DNA of 64,000 nt from Acidobacteriota bacterium (GTDB lineage: Bacteria; Acidobacteriota; Blastocatellia; Pyrinomonadales; Pyrinomonadaceae): positions 1-64,000 of the forward strand of contig JAHBSI010000004.1 in assembly GCA_019639195.1 (NCBI GenBank), written 5' to 3'. Below the pieces are notes generated by a model. The model saw only the letters and a list, made by a program, of their open reading frames with translations, was not told the DNA's origin and made no database searches. The position numbers were made by a program, and so were the translations under genes. Position 1 is the stretch's first letter. Each line of letters opens with the position of its first letter. Positions 37,275 through 47,050 of this stretch are shown piece after piece.

Positions 37275-39272
37275 ATGAGTTTCGACAAGACAAAGGCGAT
37301 GCGAAATGCTGAAAAGTATGTCGCACAAGGGAAGATTCGACTCGCAATTTCCGAGTATCAAGCCGTCGTAGCCCACGATCCAAGGGACATTACGACGATG
37401 AATATGCTTGGGGACCTTCACGCAAAGACCTCTGATCGCCGTCAGGCGGTCGAGTGTTATATGAAGGTTGCGGAGCACTATGCGACGCAGGGATTTGCTC
37501 AAAAGGCGATCGCGATCTACAACAAGGTCGCTCGCCTCCAGCCCGATTCGATCGAAGTCTCCAGCAAACTTGCTGAACTCTACAAGGTAAAGGGTTCGCT
37601 GAGCGAGGCCCGTTCACATTACGAAACGCTCGCAAGACATTACGAAGGCACAGGGAAGCGGATCGAGGCTCTTGCGATGTGGAAGCAGATCGCGTTGCTC
37701 GATCCTAACAATACCGAAGTTTGTGTGAACCTCGCCGAGTCGTACCTTAAAGAAGGCGAAACTGAGGATGCGGCCGAGGCATTTGCCGAAGCAGGTGCGA
37801 GATTTGGCCGGCTTGGGTTACACGAAGATGCCGTCAAGGCCTATCATCGAAGCCTCGACATCCAGCCCGACGCTCTTCGGACGCTGGACGGGCTGATCCA
37901 CTCATATTCCGCACTTGGAAACACGGCAAAGGCGATCGAGTATCTCGAGGGCATCCTTGAGAAGGAGCCTTACAATCGGGACATTCTCTATCTTTTGATC
38001 GATTGCCACATCGACGCTCAAAATGCTGCAGGTGCCGAGAAAGCGGTTCTCCATCTTGTTGAGATAGAGCCCGCGAACTATCCGAGGCTGCTCGATCTCG
38101 TTCGCATGTATCTGAATGCGGGTGATCTTGACTCATCTGCCCGGATACTTTCGATGTCGTCCGAATATCTGCTCGCGGGCGGGCAGGCGGATGAGTGTAA
38201 GCACTGGATCGACGAGATCCTTCAGCGGGAGGCATCACATGTTCCGGCACTTCGCCTTCTCGTGCGGTACTGTTCGTGGATCAAGGATGAAGAATCATTC
38301 CGCGTTTCGCTGGAACGTCTTGCGGTCTCGGCGCGTGCCGCGAACGAGGTCGATGACGAGCGTTTCGCTCTCTCTCAGTTGGTGGTCGTTCGGCCCTTCG
38401 AAACTCAATTCAGCGAACGTCTCGCTGAGTTGAAGGAACTTCACGGATTCAGTGATGACCTCGTTGATGCCGAGCTCTTGCGGGCAGAGTTTGATCAAGT
38501 TGACGTTCAACCGGCAGAAGAGGTCGCCGCTGTTGAAGACGTAACGCCCGATGTTGTTGAGCACCCCGCAGATGCCGAGCCCGCGGTAGTCGCTTTTGAG
38601 GTCGAAGCTACCAGTAGCTCACCCGTGGAAGAGCCGGCCGGCGGCGTCGATGAACATAAGCTCGCGAAAGACCTCGAAAGCATCAATTTCTACATCGAGA
38701 ATGGATATCACGAGCTTGCGGCAAAAGCGATCGACGAGAGCGAGAAAGAATTCGGCCGTCGCGATGAGATCGATGAGGTAAAGAGAAAGGTCGCTGCATT
38801 GCGAGATCAGGCAGCGTCGAATCATACCCTTACGGTCGAAGATATGCGGAGCGAGTTCGGCCTTACCGATGAACTGCCGTCGGACGAGGATTACGACACG
38901 AAATATCACACGGCGATCGCATATCAGGAAATGGGCCTGACCGAAGATGCGATAAGAATATTCCAGGAGGCGATCTCCCTAGTGTCGCCGCTTGACGGCA
39001 CTCGCAGATTCTTCCATTGTGCGAATCTTCTTGGCCACTGCTTTATGTCGACCGGACATGCGAGCATGGCTGTAACGTGGTTTACGCGAGCGCTTGAGAC
39101 GCCGAATCTTGACGATTCTGAGCGGCATGGCCTTTGGTACGAGCTTGCGACCGCGTACGACGCCGCAGGAAATCCGGTAGATGCGCACCGCTTCTATGAG
39201 CAGGTTTACACGGAAAATGTTGACTTTCGCGATGTTGCCAGCCGCGTAAGAAGCGAGATGGCCGTGCATTAG
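37275..39272 (+). CDS. Cytoplasmic TPR-repeat protein
   Basis: 665 residues from ATG 37275 (MSFDKTKAMRNAEKYVAQGKI). Tandem TPR motifs across residues 15-330 (AISEYQAVVAHDPRDITTMNMLGDL, YATQGFAQKAIAIYNKVARLQPDSI) and again at 540-660, separated by an acidic Glu/Val/Ala-rich linker (about 410-470). No signal peptide, so cytosolic or membrane associated. In Acidobacteria such proteins occur near type IV pilus or secretion genes, but no such gene is seen here. The job is unknown. Confidence 0.82.
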   Translation: MSFDKTKAMRNAEKYVAQGKIRLAISEYQAVVAHDPRDITTMNMLGDLHAKTSDRRQAVECYMKVAEHYATQGFAQKAIAIYNKVARLQPDSIEVSSKLAELYKVKGSLSEARSHYETLARHYEGTGKRIEALAMWKQIALLDPNNTEVCVNLAESYLKEGETEDAAEAFAEAGARFGRLGLHEDAVKAYHRSLDIQPDALRTLDGLIHSYSALGNTAKAIEYLEGILEKEPYNRDILYLLIDCHIDAQNAAGAEKAVLHLVEIEPANYPRLLDLVRMYLNAGDLDSSARILSMSSEYLLAGGQADECKHWIDEILQREASHVPALRLLVRYCSWIKDEESFRVSLERLAVSARAANEVDDERFALSQLVVVRPFETQFSERLAELKELHGFSDDLVDAELLRAEFDQVDVQPAEEVAAVEDVTPDVVEHPADAEPAVVAFEVEATSSSPVEEPAGGVDEHKLAKDLESINFYIENGYHELAAKAIDESEKEFGRRDEIDEVKRKVAALRDQAASNHTLTVEDMRSEFGLTDELPSDEDYDTKYHTAIAYQEMGLTEDAIRIFQEAISLVSPLDGTRRFFHCANLLGHCFMSTGHASMAVTWFTRALETPNLDDSERHGLWYELATAYDAAGNPVDAHRFYEQVYTENVDFRDVASRVRSEMAVH

Positions 39273-39312
39273 GGATAGTTTTCAAAAGTTTGATTAGTTA
39301 TAATTTGACGGT

Positions 39313-39609
39313 ATGGTGGAACGCCTTACCGTCATTTTCTTTATCATTCTCTGCCTGCTGCTTGGGCTGTATCTGATACTGGCGCCGTGGGACGCTCTCT
39401 TTGGCCCATGGGCGGACAATTATTTGCTCGCCTTTCTCACGGACCGCTTGGGAATGCCGATCATCCAGCAAACTATTGCGTCAACGTGGTTTCGCGGGGC
39501 GGTTACGGGATTGGGCGTTCTGAACATCATCATTGGGGTCTGGGAGATGTTCAGCTTCAATAAGACCGTCGCGATGCTTCATAAACTGAATCCTCCACCG
39601 ACGAAATGA
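39313..39609 (+). CDS. Small two- or three-helix membrane protein
   Basis: 98 residues: helix LTVIFFIILCLLLGLYLIL, a Trp/Asp-rich loop (APWDALFGPWADNYLLAFL), helix GAVTGLGVLNIIIGVWEMF and a polar tail. I do not recognise the family. Its stop overlaps the thiE start (ATGA), so it is co-translated with the thiamine genes, but this need not mean a thiamine role. Confidence 0.75.
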   Translation: MVERLTVIFFIILCLLLGLYLILAPWDALFGPWADNYLLAFLTDRLGMPIIQQTIASTWFRGAVTGLGVLNIIIGVWEMFSFNKTVAMLHKLNPPPTK

Positions 39610-40226
39610 AGATCGAGCGGCCGATCGCCTGCCTGATCACCACCGGTGCACTCACACAGGAGAATTTTGCGAGCGAAAAAGATAGCTTCATCGACCGCTT
39701 GTTCGAAGCGGCCGAAGACGGCGTCGATCTAATTCAGATCCGCGAAAAGTCTCTTTCCGCCCGAAATTTGAGCGAACTTGCGGCTGATCTCGCCGCGAGG
39801 CTGACGGGTGAACGAACAAAGATCCTGATCAACGATCGTGCTGATGTCGCCGCGGCGATCGGATGTGCGGGAGTTCATCTGACCATACATTCGCTGCCAG
39901 TTGCGGCTGCACGGACTATTGTCGGGACCAATGCGTCCGTTAGCTGCTCGACACACACACTCGACGAGGTGCGACGCGCTCGTGACGCGGGTGCGGATAT
40001 AATTCTCTTCGGGCCAATTTTCGCAACGCCCGGGAAAGGTGAGCCGGTTGGCCTTGATGCACTTTCCAATGCGGTCGAGGCGGCCGAAGGTGCGAAGGTG
40101 CTGGCGCTTGGCGGTATTGACGAAACCAACTTTTCCGGAGCTTTGGAAGCGGGAGCAGCCGGAATTGCGGCCATTCGTGCACTCAATGATCGAGCGACGC
40201 GAAGGGCGATCCTCGGAAAGCTATGA
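39606..40226 (+). CDS. thiE: Thiamine-phosphate synthase
   Basis: 206 residues. Joins HMP diphosphate and thiazole phosphate into thiamine phosphate. Motifs: IQIREKSLSARNLSELA, ILINDRADVAAAIGCAGVHL, GTNASVSCSTHTLDEVRRARDAGADIILFGPIFATPGKGEPVG in the order of the TIM barrel, and LALGGI. Overlaps the genes on either side by four bases. No TPP riboswitch seen upstream, since the preceding gene starts 293 bases earlier and its leader is only 40 bases. Confidence 0.93.
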   Translation: MKIERPIACLITTGALTQENFASEKDSFIDRLFEAAEDGVDLIQIREKSLSARNLSELAADLAARLTGERTKILINDRADVAAAIGCAGVHLTIHSLPVAAARTIVGTNASVSCSTHTLDEVRRARDAGADIILFGPIFATPGKGEPVGLDALSNAVEAAEGAKVLALGGIDETNFSGALEAGAAGIAAIRALNDRATRRAILGKL

Positions 40227-41020
40227 ACGGAGAGAATTTGCGGCCGGTTTGCCTTACGATCGCCGGGGTCGATCCATCCGGCGGTGCTGGTGTGCTTGCC
40301 GACATCAAGACGTTTTCGAAACACCATTGTTTCGCGACCGGTGCGATCACATCCCTAACGTTTCAGAACACGATGGGTGTTTTTGGTGCTGCGACACAGT
40401 CGGCCGATACGGTTTACAGGCAGATAAAGGCAGTTGCCGAGGATATGCCGATCGCCGCCCTAAAGACCGGAATGCTGCCAAGCCGCGAGGTTATCGAGGC
40501 GGTTGCCGCATGCATCGTCGAATTTGATCTGAAGAATGTCGTCGTCGATCCTGTCGTTCGTTCTACTTCGGGATTTGATCTGATCGATGACGAGGCCCTC
40601 GCGGCTCTTGTCGAGAAGCTCTTTCCGCTTGCGGTCGTTGTTACGCCGAATCTTGCTGAGGCCGAGCGTATCGTTGGCCGCGGGATCGCATCGATCGACG
40701 ATCTTAGTGCCGCAGGCAGGAAAATGCTCGATCTTGGGGCGGCTGCTGTATTGATCAAAGGCGGCCATTCGTTCGAGCGCGCACCGGAGAAGGCGGTTGA
40801 TCGGCTTTATTTTGGGGAAGAGGTCAGAGAGTTTACCGCCGAATTCATCCAGGGTGAACCCGTTCACGGGACCGGATGTGCCTTGTCTGCAGCCATCGCC
40901 GCAAACCTTGCACACGGCAAGGAACTTTTCGACTCGATCGCCGAGGCAAAAGCATTCGTCACTGACGCGATACGAAGTGCCGCAAAGGTCGGGCGAGGGA
41001 ATCGTCCGGTGAATTTGTAG
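40223..41020 (+). CDS. thiD: Hydroxymethylpyrimidine/phosphomethylpyrimidine kinase
   Basis: 265 residues, start overlapping the thiE stop. Phosphorylates HMP and HMP-P for ThiE. Ribokinase-fold landmarks: IAGVDPSGGAGVLADIKTF, ALKTGMLPS, VVDPVVRSTSGFDLIDDEA, VTPNLAEAERI, and the ATP/anion-hole VHGTGCALSAAIAANLA. The two-enzyme set suggests salvage, as thiC/thiG are not nearby. Confidence 0.94.
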   Translation: MNGENLRPVCLTIAGVDPSGGAGVLADIKTFSKHHCFATGAITSLTFQNTMGVFGAATQSADTVYRQIKAVAEDMPIAALKTGMLPSREVIEAVAACIVEFDLKNVVVDPVVRSTSGFDLIDDEALAALVEKLFPLAVVVTPNLAEAERIVGRGIASIDDLSAAGRKMLDLGAAAVLIKGGHSFERAPEKAVDRLYFGEEVREFTAEFIQGEPVHGTGCALSAAIAANLAHGKELFDSIAEAKAFVTDAIRSAAKVGRGNRPVNL

Positions 41021-41902
41021 TTATTTTGCGGGCGTGAAGATCGTTGGGCTTACGTATGTAACGCCAAAGATAATGCCCGTCCGAGGACTGTTTCGCGTAA
41101 GACCGAAGGCGGCCGCAGTATCGAAACGCAGGCTCGATGCTCGGAATTGAGCACCAACCCGAAACTGCCCCTGGCTCTCGGTCCCGAGCGGTGCATTTCG
41201 CCGCGTACTTGCTCTGCCATTGACCTCGCTAACGATATTTATGTGATCGGTCACGCGGTAAATGCCGGCGATGCCATAGAGGATAACGTCGTTTTGCGAG
41301 AAACGGTCGAGCGGTGCGGACATCAACCCGATACCGATGTTTCCCATCAGATTCATTCGCGGAGTGTTCCCCGCAAAGCTGCCGAATTTTTTCTGGAGAA
41401 TTATCTTGCTGAAGATATTGATCTGATTCGTCCCGATTCCCTTTGCCTGATCAGTGTTTGGCAGCTCAAAGCCGAATTTCAGGCCGACCGACGGGAGATG
41501 TTTCTTTTCGTTACGCAGCCTGATCTTCGCAGAGACCGTGATGTCTCCAAAATCGTGTGTTGAATTGCCCCTAATATTTAGCGGTATCGCAGGTGAGTTG
41601 ATCGAATCGATCGAAACGTAATCCTGTATCACACCCTCGATCTGAAGTTCGACGTTCGACGCGATGCCGCTCTTTATGCGGATATTTCCGAGGCGGGTCA
41701 GATCGCCTTCCATTCCCGAGAGCGGAAACCTCGCGTCCTGATAGAAATCAACTCCCGCACTGATCTCAAGCGCACCTGGCGGCGTGATGTCGATATCATC
41801 GGTCAGAAGCGGCCGCTGCTGCGCTGACACAGTGATCGCCAGGGCGAACAAACAAACGCAGAAGATGATGGCCGTTCTCACGGAAGATATTCTGACACGC
41901 AT
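41021..41902 (-). CDS. Putative outer-membrane beta-barrel protein
   Basis: 293 residues from ATG 41902 ([13 protein letters not shown]), with a signal peptide ending in VSAQ. The rest alternates hydrophobic residues in strands ([69 protein letters not shown]). This is the style of DUF-type transporters related to MetA-pathway-phenol/OmpW barrels in Acidobacteria. No closer identity. Its stop abuts the thiD stop. Confidence 0.65.
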   Translation of the reverse strand: MRVRISSVRTAIIFCVCLFALAITVSAQQRPLLTDDIDITPPGALEISAGVDFYQDARFPLSGMEGDLTRLGNIRIKSGIASNVELQIEGVIQDYVSIDSINSPAIPLNIRGNSTHDFGDITVSAKIRLRNEKKHLPSVGLKFGFELPNTDQAKGIGTNQINIFSKIILQKKFGSFAGNTPRMNLMGNIGIGLMSAPLDRFSQNDVILYGIAGIYRVTDHINIVSEVNGRASTRRNAPLGTESQGQFRVGAQFRASSLRFDTAAAFGLTRNSPRTGIIFGVTYVSPTIFTPAK

Positions 41903-41924
41903 CACTCAAAATTCGCAATCGCGA

Positions 41925-43487
41925 TCAGTGCCTAAAGTGCCTGATCCCCGTAAATACCATCGCGATGCCATGTTCATCGGCGGCCTCGATCGATTCAGCA
42001 TCCTTTACCGAACCGCCCGGCTGAATTATCGCTGTCGCACCAAAACGAGCCGCTTCATCCACATTGTCGCGAAACGGGAAGAATGCGTCCGACGCAACGG
42101 CAGAACCTTTCAGGTCGAGGTCGAATCGTTCGGCACGTGACGCCGCGATCCTCACCGAATCCACGCGGTTCATTTGGCCGGCTCCGACCCCAAGCGTCTG
42201 TACTGCGTTCGCAAAAACGATGGCGTTCGACTTAACGTGTTTGCAGACCGCCCACGCAAGCATCATCGAACGCATTTCGTCATCGGTCGGCTGACGTTTC
42301 GTCATGACCTTCAAGTCGCTTTCCGCAAGCACGTGCAGATCAGCAGATTGCAGTAGATAGCCGCCCGAGATCTGCCGGACAACATTCTGTTCGGCGTTGC
42401 CGCCTTTAACTTTAAGAACCCGCAGATTCTTTTTCGTTCGGAAAACGTCGAGAGCATCTTCATCGAAATCCGGGGCGACAACGACCTCACTAAAGATCTC
42501 GATCACGAGTCTTGCGGTCCCGGCATCGACCTTGCCGTTGAATGCGACGATCCCGCCAAACGCTGAAACAGGATCGGTCGAGAGTGCCCTTTTATACGCC
42601 TCCGAAAGCGAGGAGCCGACGCCGACGCCCGACGGATTCGTGTGCTTTATGATCGCAGCGGCAGGCCCGTTCAGGTCCGCAACAAGGCTCCACGCCGCAT
42701 CGGTATCGACGTAGTTATTGAACGACATTTCCTTGCCGTGAAGCTGTTCGGCATTTGCGACTCCAACCGTGCTTGACGCGGTGTAGAGTGCGGCCGCCTG
42801 GTGCGGATTTTCTCCGTAACGCAGGTCGGCGGCCTTTTTCGCTGACAAGCTCAAAGAAGCTAGAAAGGCGTTCGTTTCTTGACCCGCATTTGCCTTAGAG
42901 AGGTAGTTCGTGATAGCCGAATCATATTCTGACGTGCGTCTATAGGCGGCTGCGGCAAGGCTCGCACGAGTTTCGAGCGAAAGAGAGCCGTCGTTCTCGC
43001 GGAGTTCGGCTGCGATCTGTTCGTAAGCCTTCGCGTCGGTTACGACCGCAACGCTCCGCCAGTTCTTCGACGCCGAGCGGATCATCGCCGGGCCGCCGAT
43101 ATCGATATTCTCGACCGCCTCTTCGAGCGTCACGTTCGGGTTTGCGATCGTATTTTCAAAGGGATAAAGATTTACGACGACAAGATCGATCGGTTCGATG
43201 TCGTGAGCCTTCATCGCGGCAATGTGCTCTTCGTTGTCGCGAAGAGCGAGGAAGGCACCGTGTATCTTCGGATGGAGCGTTTTGACGCGGCCATCCATCA
43301 TTTCGGGAAAGCCCGTAACCTCCGACACGTCGGTCACATCAAATCCCGCTTCACGAAGGCTGCGGGCCGTACCGCCGGTCGATATCATCTGCACGCCGAA
43401 TTCTGCGAGCACAGCTGCAAATTCATTTAATCCGGTCTTATCCGAAACGCTCAAAAGAGCACGTTTTATCTTAACTGGGTTGGTCAT
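41925..43487 (-). CDS. purH: AICAR transformylase/IMP cyclohydrolase
   Basis: 520 residues from ATG 43487 ([20 protein letters not shown]). N-terminal MGS-like cyclohydrolase ([38 protein letters not shown]), C-terminal formyltransferase ([62 protein letters not shown]). Last two steps of IMP synthesis. A terminator-like hairpin lies 20-45 bases before the start. Confidence 0.96.
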   Translation of the reverse strand: MTNPVKIKRALLSVSDKTGLNEFAAVLAEFGVQMISTGGTARSLREAGFDVTDVSEVTGFPEMMDGRVKTLHPKIHGAFLALRDNEEHIAAMKAHDIEPIDLVVVNLYPFENTIANPNVTLEEAVENIDIGGPAMIRSASKNWRSVAVVTDAKAYEQIAAELRENDGSLSLETRASLAAAAYRRTSEYDSAITNYLSKANAGQETNAFLASLSLSAKKAADLRYGENPHQAAALYTASSTVGVANAEQLHGKEMSFNNYVDTDAAWSLVADLNGPAAAIIKHTNPSGVGVGSSLSEAYKRALSTDPVSAFGGIVAFNGKVDAGTARLVIEIFSEVVVAPDFDEDALDVFRTKKNLRVLKVKGGNAEQNVVRQISGGYLLQSADLHVLAESDLKVMTKRQPTDDEMRSMMLAWAVCKHVKSNAIVFANAVQTLGVGAGQMNRVDSVRIAASRAERFDLDLKGSAVASDAFFPFRDNVDEAARFGATAIIQPGGSVKDAESIEAADEHGIAMVFTGIRHFRH

Positions 43488-43507
43488 TTTCAATAACAAA
43501 AAGCGAA

Positions 43508-43533
43508 AAAGCGGCTTCAATTGAGCCGCCTTT
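43508..43533 (-). terminator. Terminator-like hairpin before purH
   Basis: GCGGCT (43511-43516) pairs with AGCCGC (43524-43529), extended by an AAA/TTT pair, and followed on the minus strand by TTTTTCGCTTTTT. It may end the transcript of the 25-codon frame upstream, or attenuate purH. Confidence 0.7.
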
Positions 43534-43618
43534 GATACAGGGTCGTATTCGCGCGCCAAAATTGGCGGGATGCTTGCAGTTGCGTCTTAAGGTAACCGAT
43601 CCCAAGCTTTCTTCGTTC

Positions 43619-43696
43619 TTAGAAAAAGAAACGGCCGATGAAAAGCAGGCTCAGCACCAACGCAATTGCGTAAATGACGACTTTGATAAGACTCAT
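43619..43696 (-). CDS. Possible 25-residue hydrophobic peptide
   Basis: ATG 43696 to TAA 43619: MSLIKVVIYAIALVLSLLFI then GRFFF, a single membrane helix with one basic residue near each end. No good ribosome binding site is visible. A terminator follows 86 bases later on the same strand, which is what makes a separate small transcript plausible. It lies in the 310-base gap 43488-43797 with nothing else coding. Confidence 0.4.
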   Translation of the reverse strand: MSLIKVVIYAIALVLSLLFIGRFFF

Positions 43697-43797
43697 AAAG
43701 ATAAAATACTCTAATAAAAGAGAATTACCGGTGTTCTAACGCCAAGGGAGTTCTTATCGAGAAATAATTATTCTATTTATTCGCAAAGCCCAAGTCA

Positions 43798-45258
43798 ATG
43801 ACAGCAAAAACCGGCATTTGTTTGATTCTGAAGACGGCCTTTCTGGTTGCCGTGCTCGCGAATGTATTTTACGGGCAGGCGATAGACGCCGAAATAAAGG
43901 TTGGTGCGGATGGGAACTTGATCGAGGTCGCGGCAAATTTCCCCGATGCCGGCGACATACGGAATCTTACTTTTGAACGGGAATTTGCGGGCGTTACGGG
44001 CCTTGCAGATCGAATTTCCGGCATTAGAACTGTCGGGAAGGACGGGCGTGAGATCGACCTGAAGATGTTTGCTCCGGGCGAATTTGTTGCAGCTGAGCCG
44101 ATCAAGGCATTCTCCTACGCCGTTCGTGTAGATCCGCCTGCGGAAAGCGGCCAGGCGCACATTTCGTGGCTCAAAGACGGCCGAGGTGTTATTTATCTGG
44201 CGGATCTGCTGCCGTTGGCGCTTGGGAGCGGCTCGCCTGCCGCGACCGTTCGCATCGCCGGTGCAAAAGACGTTGCCGGAGGCGGTGATTGCTCCTCGAT
44301 CGGCGTGGAGACGTTTCAATGCAGTGACCGAGGAAGAGCGGCGTTCCCGATCTCAGCCGGTTTTCGGACGCTCAAGACCAAGACTCCGGGTCTCTTACTG
44401 ACGGTCGAAGGCACGTGGGGCTTTGACTACGCGGCCGCAGCGGCCGAGGCAGACAAGGTCTTCGCCGAATATAAGGCTATTTTTGGCGGTGTTCCGAAAG
44501 GGCGGTTCGACATCTCAATTATGAGATTTGCCGGTGATGTTCCGCCCGGCAAGTACGAGGCCGACACGCGCGGAACAAGCATCGTCATTCTTTCGTCGGA
44601 CACGCCATTTAAGTCTCAGTCCTTGCAGCGTTTAAGCTCGCTGCTTCGACACGAGATGTTCCATCTTTGGCTTCCGAACGGAGTCGCTCTGTCGGGCAAA
44701 TACGATTGGTTTTACGAGGGAGCGGCGATCTATATGGCGAATCGTCTCGGCGTAGCGATGAACCGCACACGGTTTGACGACCTTGTCGGCTCGCTTTCGA
44801 CGGCCGTCGCCTTCGACCGAACGGCGAAGAAGGGCTTGTCGCTCGCCGGCGCAAGTGACGGCCGTTGGGACGGCGGCGGAACGACGCTCTATGCACGCGG
44901 GATGCTCGCGGCGTTCATTCTCGACCTCGAACTCCTAAAACGCAGCAAAATAAAACTCTCGCTCGACGATGTTTTGAGGAAACTTTTTACCACGCACGAT
45001 CGTCGAAACGCTTCGAAAGTGGAAGCGACACCTGCGATAATCGAAGCATTTGCGGGGTTTGAGAGTACGGACAAGTTGGCGGCGGAGCTTTTGGAGCGGG
45101 CGGAACCGCTCGACCTCACGCCTTTTCTTGAGAACTCTGGTTTCGAGCTTTCGGACGGCGGCCGCGGGCTGAAAGCGAAAGAAAAGCCGTCGTCTCGCGA
45201 AAAAGCGATTTTGAACAAGCTGGGGTATAATAACTGGCGAAAACTTTCTTTGCGTTAA
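43798..45258 (+). CDS. Exported M61-like metallopeptidase
   Basis: 486 residues, signal peptide ending near VFYGQ. HEMFHLW (HExxH) with WFYEGAAIYMA 20-odd residues later supplies the third ligand Glu, as in gluzincins of the M61 glycyl-aminopeptidase type; the beta-rich N-terminal half also suits M61. A periplasmic peptidase. A lipoprotein gene begins on the base after its stop. Confidence 0.75.
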   Translation: MTAKTGICLILKTAFLVAVLANVFYGQAIDAEIKVGADGNLIEVAANFPDAGDIRNLTFEREFAGVTGLADRISGIRTVGKDGREIDLKMFAPGEFVAAEPIKAFSYAVRVDPPAESGQAHISWLKDGRGVIYLADLLPLALGSGSPAATVRIAGAKDVAGGGDCSSIGVETFQCSDRGRAAFPISAGFRTLKTKTPGLLLTVEGTWGFDYAAAAAEADKVFAEYKAIFGGVPKGRFDISIMRFAGDVPPGKYEADTRGTSIVILSSDTPFKSQSLQRLSSLLRHEMFHLWLPNGVALSGKYDWFYEGAAIYMANRLGVAMNRTRFDDLVGSLSTAVAFDRTAKKGLSLAGASDGRWDGGGTTLYARGMLAAFILDLELLKRSKIKLSLDDVLRKLFTTHDRRNASKVEATPAIIEAFAGFESTDKLAAELLERAEPLDLTPFLENSGFELSDGGRGLKAKEKPSSREKAILNKLGYNNWRKLSLR

Positions 45259-46407
45259 ATGATGCGTTCTTCATCCAGATACATTCTTGCGGCTGCGGCC
45301 GTACTTTGCATTTTTCAGGCCGGCTGCACGTATATCGATCAGGCTTTTTCGGGCGTTACGAGTGCGCTTGGCGTCACGGACACTGCGACGGTCATTGCAA
45401 AGACCGCTCAGATCAGGACCTCGTATGCGGTCGTTGCGGCCGATGTGCTTGAAGTGAACCGAGGCGACAAACTCGATGTGCTCGATAAGGTGGACTTCGA
45501 GAAGGTGCTTTGGTACCGCGTCCGTGCTCACGACCAGGAGGCGACCGAGGGCTGGATCGAGGCTCAGAATGTCATAACGAGCGAAACTCTGGCAAAAAGC
45601 ACGAAGCTGGCGGAGGGTTTTGGCGATCGCTCGCCCCAGGCTTCCGGCATTATTCGGTCCGCGTCGAACCTTCGTTCACAGCCGGATATGAATGACGAGA
45701 ACGTCCTCTTCAAGCTCGCGAAAGGTTCGACCTTCGAGATCATGTCGTGGAAGTTCGTACCAAAGACCGAGGCGCCCGATGTCGATGACAGCGGTCCGGA
45801 CGCAAGCGCGGCCTCCCGCAAGGAGAAGAATGAAGAGATCGAGGCGGCAAAGGTCGCCGGTGAACCAGATAAGATCGAGGACAAATACGATATTTGGTAC
45901 GAGGTAAAACTTGATCCGTCCGTTTCGCCCGCCCCGGCCGGTTGGCTGTTTGGACGACAGGTCGATCTACAGGTGCCGAGCGATATCTCGTTCTTCCAGC
46001 AGAATAATCGCAAGTTCGTCACCTGGCAGCGCATAGATGCTGATGCGGCGGATAAGAACCGGACGGGACGAGCGTCTACGCCGGGAAGTTACGTGATACT
46101 TACACGCACAAATCTCGTAAAGGCTGTTGACGGAGTCGAACCTGATTTTGACGGAATACTCGTGCTTGCGTTCGATAAGTACGACCAGAATTACTACACC
46201 GTCTGGCGAAATCCTCCGGGCACCGACGTGTGGGGCCAGCTCCCGCTAAAGATGGAAGGTCAGGGCGACAACAAGACGTTCAGCATCAAGCTGCGAAATC
46301 AGAACGGCCAGATCGACGAGCGCAAATTCGTTATCTTCAAGGACCGAAACCGCATGCGCGTGACGCCGCCCGAGGACATCGCACAGTATCAGTTCAAGAG
46401 CAAATGA
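45259..46407 (+). CDS. SH3-domain lipoprotein
   Basis: 382 residues. Lipobox FQAGC with Cys23. Two bacterial SH3 domains: TAQIRTSYAVVAADVLEVNRGDKLDVLDKV...WYRVRA..EGWIEAQNV, and SNLRSQPDMNDENVLFKLAKGSTFEIMSW...GWLFGRQVDL. The C-terminal ~130 residues (VILTRTNLVKAVDGVEPDFDGILVLAFDK) are unknown. SH3b domains bind peptidoglycan or peptides in known proteins, so a periplasmic envelope role with the neighbouring peptidase is likely. ATGA overlap with the Smr gene. Confidence 0.82.
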   Translation: MMRSSSRYILAAAAVLCIFQAGCTYIDQAFSGVTSALGVTDTATVIAKTAQIRTSYAVVAADVLEVNRGDKLDVLDKVDFEKVLWYRVRAHDQEATEGWIEAQNVITSETLAKSTKLAEGFGDRSPQASGIIRSASNLRSQPDMNDENVLFKLAKGSTFEIMSWKFVPKTEAPDVDDSGPDASAASRKEKNEEIEAAKVAGEPDKIEDKYDIWYEVKLDPSVSPAPAGWLFGRQVDLQVPSDISFFQQNNRKFVTWQRIDADAADKNRTGRASTPGSYVILTRTNLVKAVDGVEPDFDGILVLAFDKYDQNYYTVWRNPPGTDVWGQLPLKMEGQGDNKTFSIKLRNQNGQIDERKFVIFKDRNRMRVTPPEDIAQYQFKSK

Positions 46408-46682
46408 CCGACGCTGAAGAACCTTTCGAGTTCCCGATCACAGACTCGATCGATCTGCACGCATTTCGTCCGGCAGATATTCGTGCGGTGGTCGAAGAGT
46501 ATCTCGCCGAGGCACACAAACGCGGTTTTCGGGTCGTTCGGCTGATCCACGGCAAAGGTGTCGGTGTGCAAAGAGAGATCGTCCGCAAGGTGTTGTCGGA
46601 AACCGATTTTGTAAAGGGGTTTAAGAACGCGCCGGAATTCTCAGGCAGTTGGGGTTCGACGATCGCGGAGCTCGACGTCTAA
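46404..46682 (+). CDS. Small Smr-domain protein
   Basis: 92 residues from ATG 46404 (MTDAEEPFEFPITDSIDLHAF), overlapping the lipoprotein stop. SIDLHAFRPADIRAVVEEYL and VRLIHGKGVGVQREIVRKVL are the Smr LDLHG-like and HGKG motifs; the domain is a nuclease or RNA-binding module (as in MutS2 and SmrB). A solo Smr of unknown target. Confidence 0.9.
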   Translation: MTDAEEPFEFPITDSIDLHAFRPADIRAVVEEYLAEAHKRGFRVVRLIHGKGVGVQREIVRKVLSETDFVKGFKNAPEFSGSWGSTIAELDV

Positions 46683-46945
46683 TTTCGGTCATCGAGAATG
46701 TCGGCCCAGGCCTCGTCCTTTGTTTCGGTCTCGATCCCGTGAGTCTCAAGAAGAGCGATCTTTTCCGAAAGTTTTTCTTCAAGAAATTCGATCTTTTGGC
46801 GCATATGTTTGGCTTCTTTTTCGAGTGTGCGTGTGTGGTCGATGCGCATCTTGTACATCCTCTCGATATAGAAGATGAACATCAGCTGAAGGCCGATGAT
46901 GCCGGCCAATACGAAAAGGAGTCCTATGAAAACGTAGGTAAACAT
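46679..46945 (-). CDS. Small membrane protein with coiled coil
   Basis: 88 residues from ATG 46945 (MFTYVFIGLLFVLAGIIGLQLMFIF). One membrane helix, then a charged coiled coil (RTLEKEAKHMRQKIEFLEEKLSEKIALLE) and an acidic end. The frame is open much further upstream, but that part lies antisense to the dienelactone hydrolase gene and is a shadow. The stop overlaps the Smr stop by four bases. Confidence 0.7.
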   Translation of the reverse strand: MFTYVFIGLLFVLAGIIGLQLMFIFYIERMYKMRIDHTRTLEKEAKHMRQKIEFLEEKLSEKIALLETHGIETETKDEAWADILDDRN

Positions 46946-47050
46946 GGTGTGGTACTGCTGTAGTTGTTGTCCCTTTTGATAATTATACTCTTGACCGCAG
47001 GCATTTTGAAACGTAAAACTTAGGGTATTCCAAACATCGAGGTGAACGAT

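Noticed and set aside
39273..39312. TPP riboswitch before the thiamine genes
   Set aside because: Only 40 bases separate the TPR gene and the first gene of the group, too short for a TPP aptamer.
43534..43797. Purine riboswitch upstream of purH
   Set aside because: The leader lacks the conserved loop sequences of purine, preQ1 or PRPP aptamers that I know.
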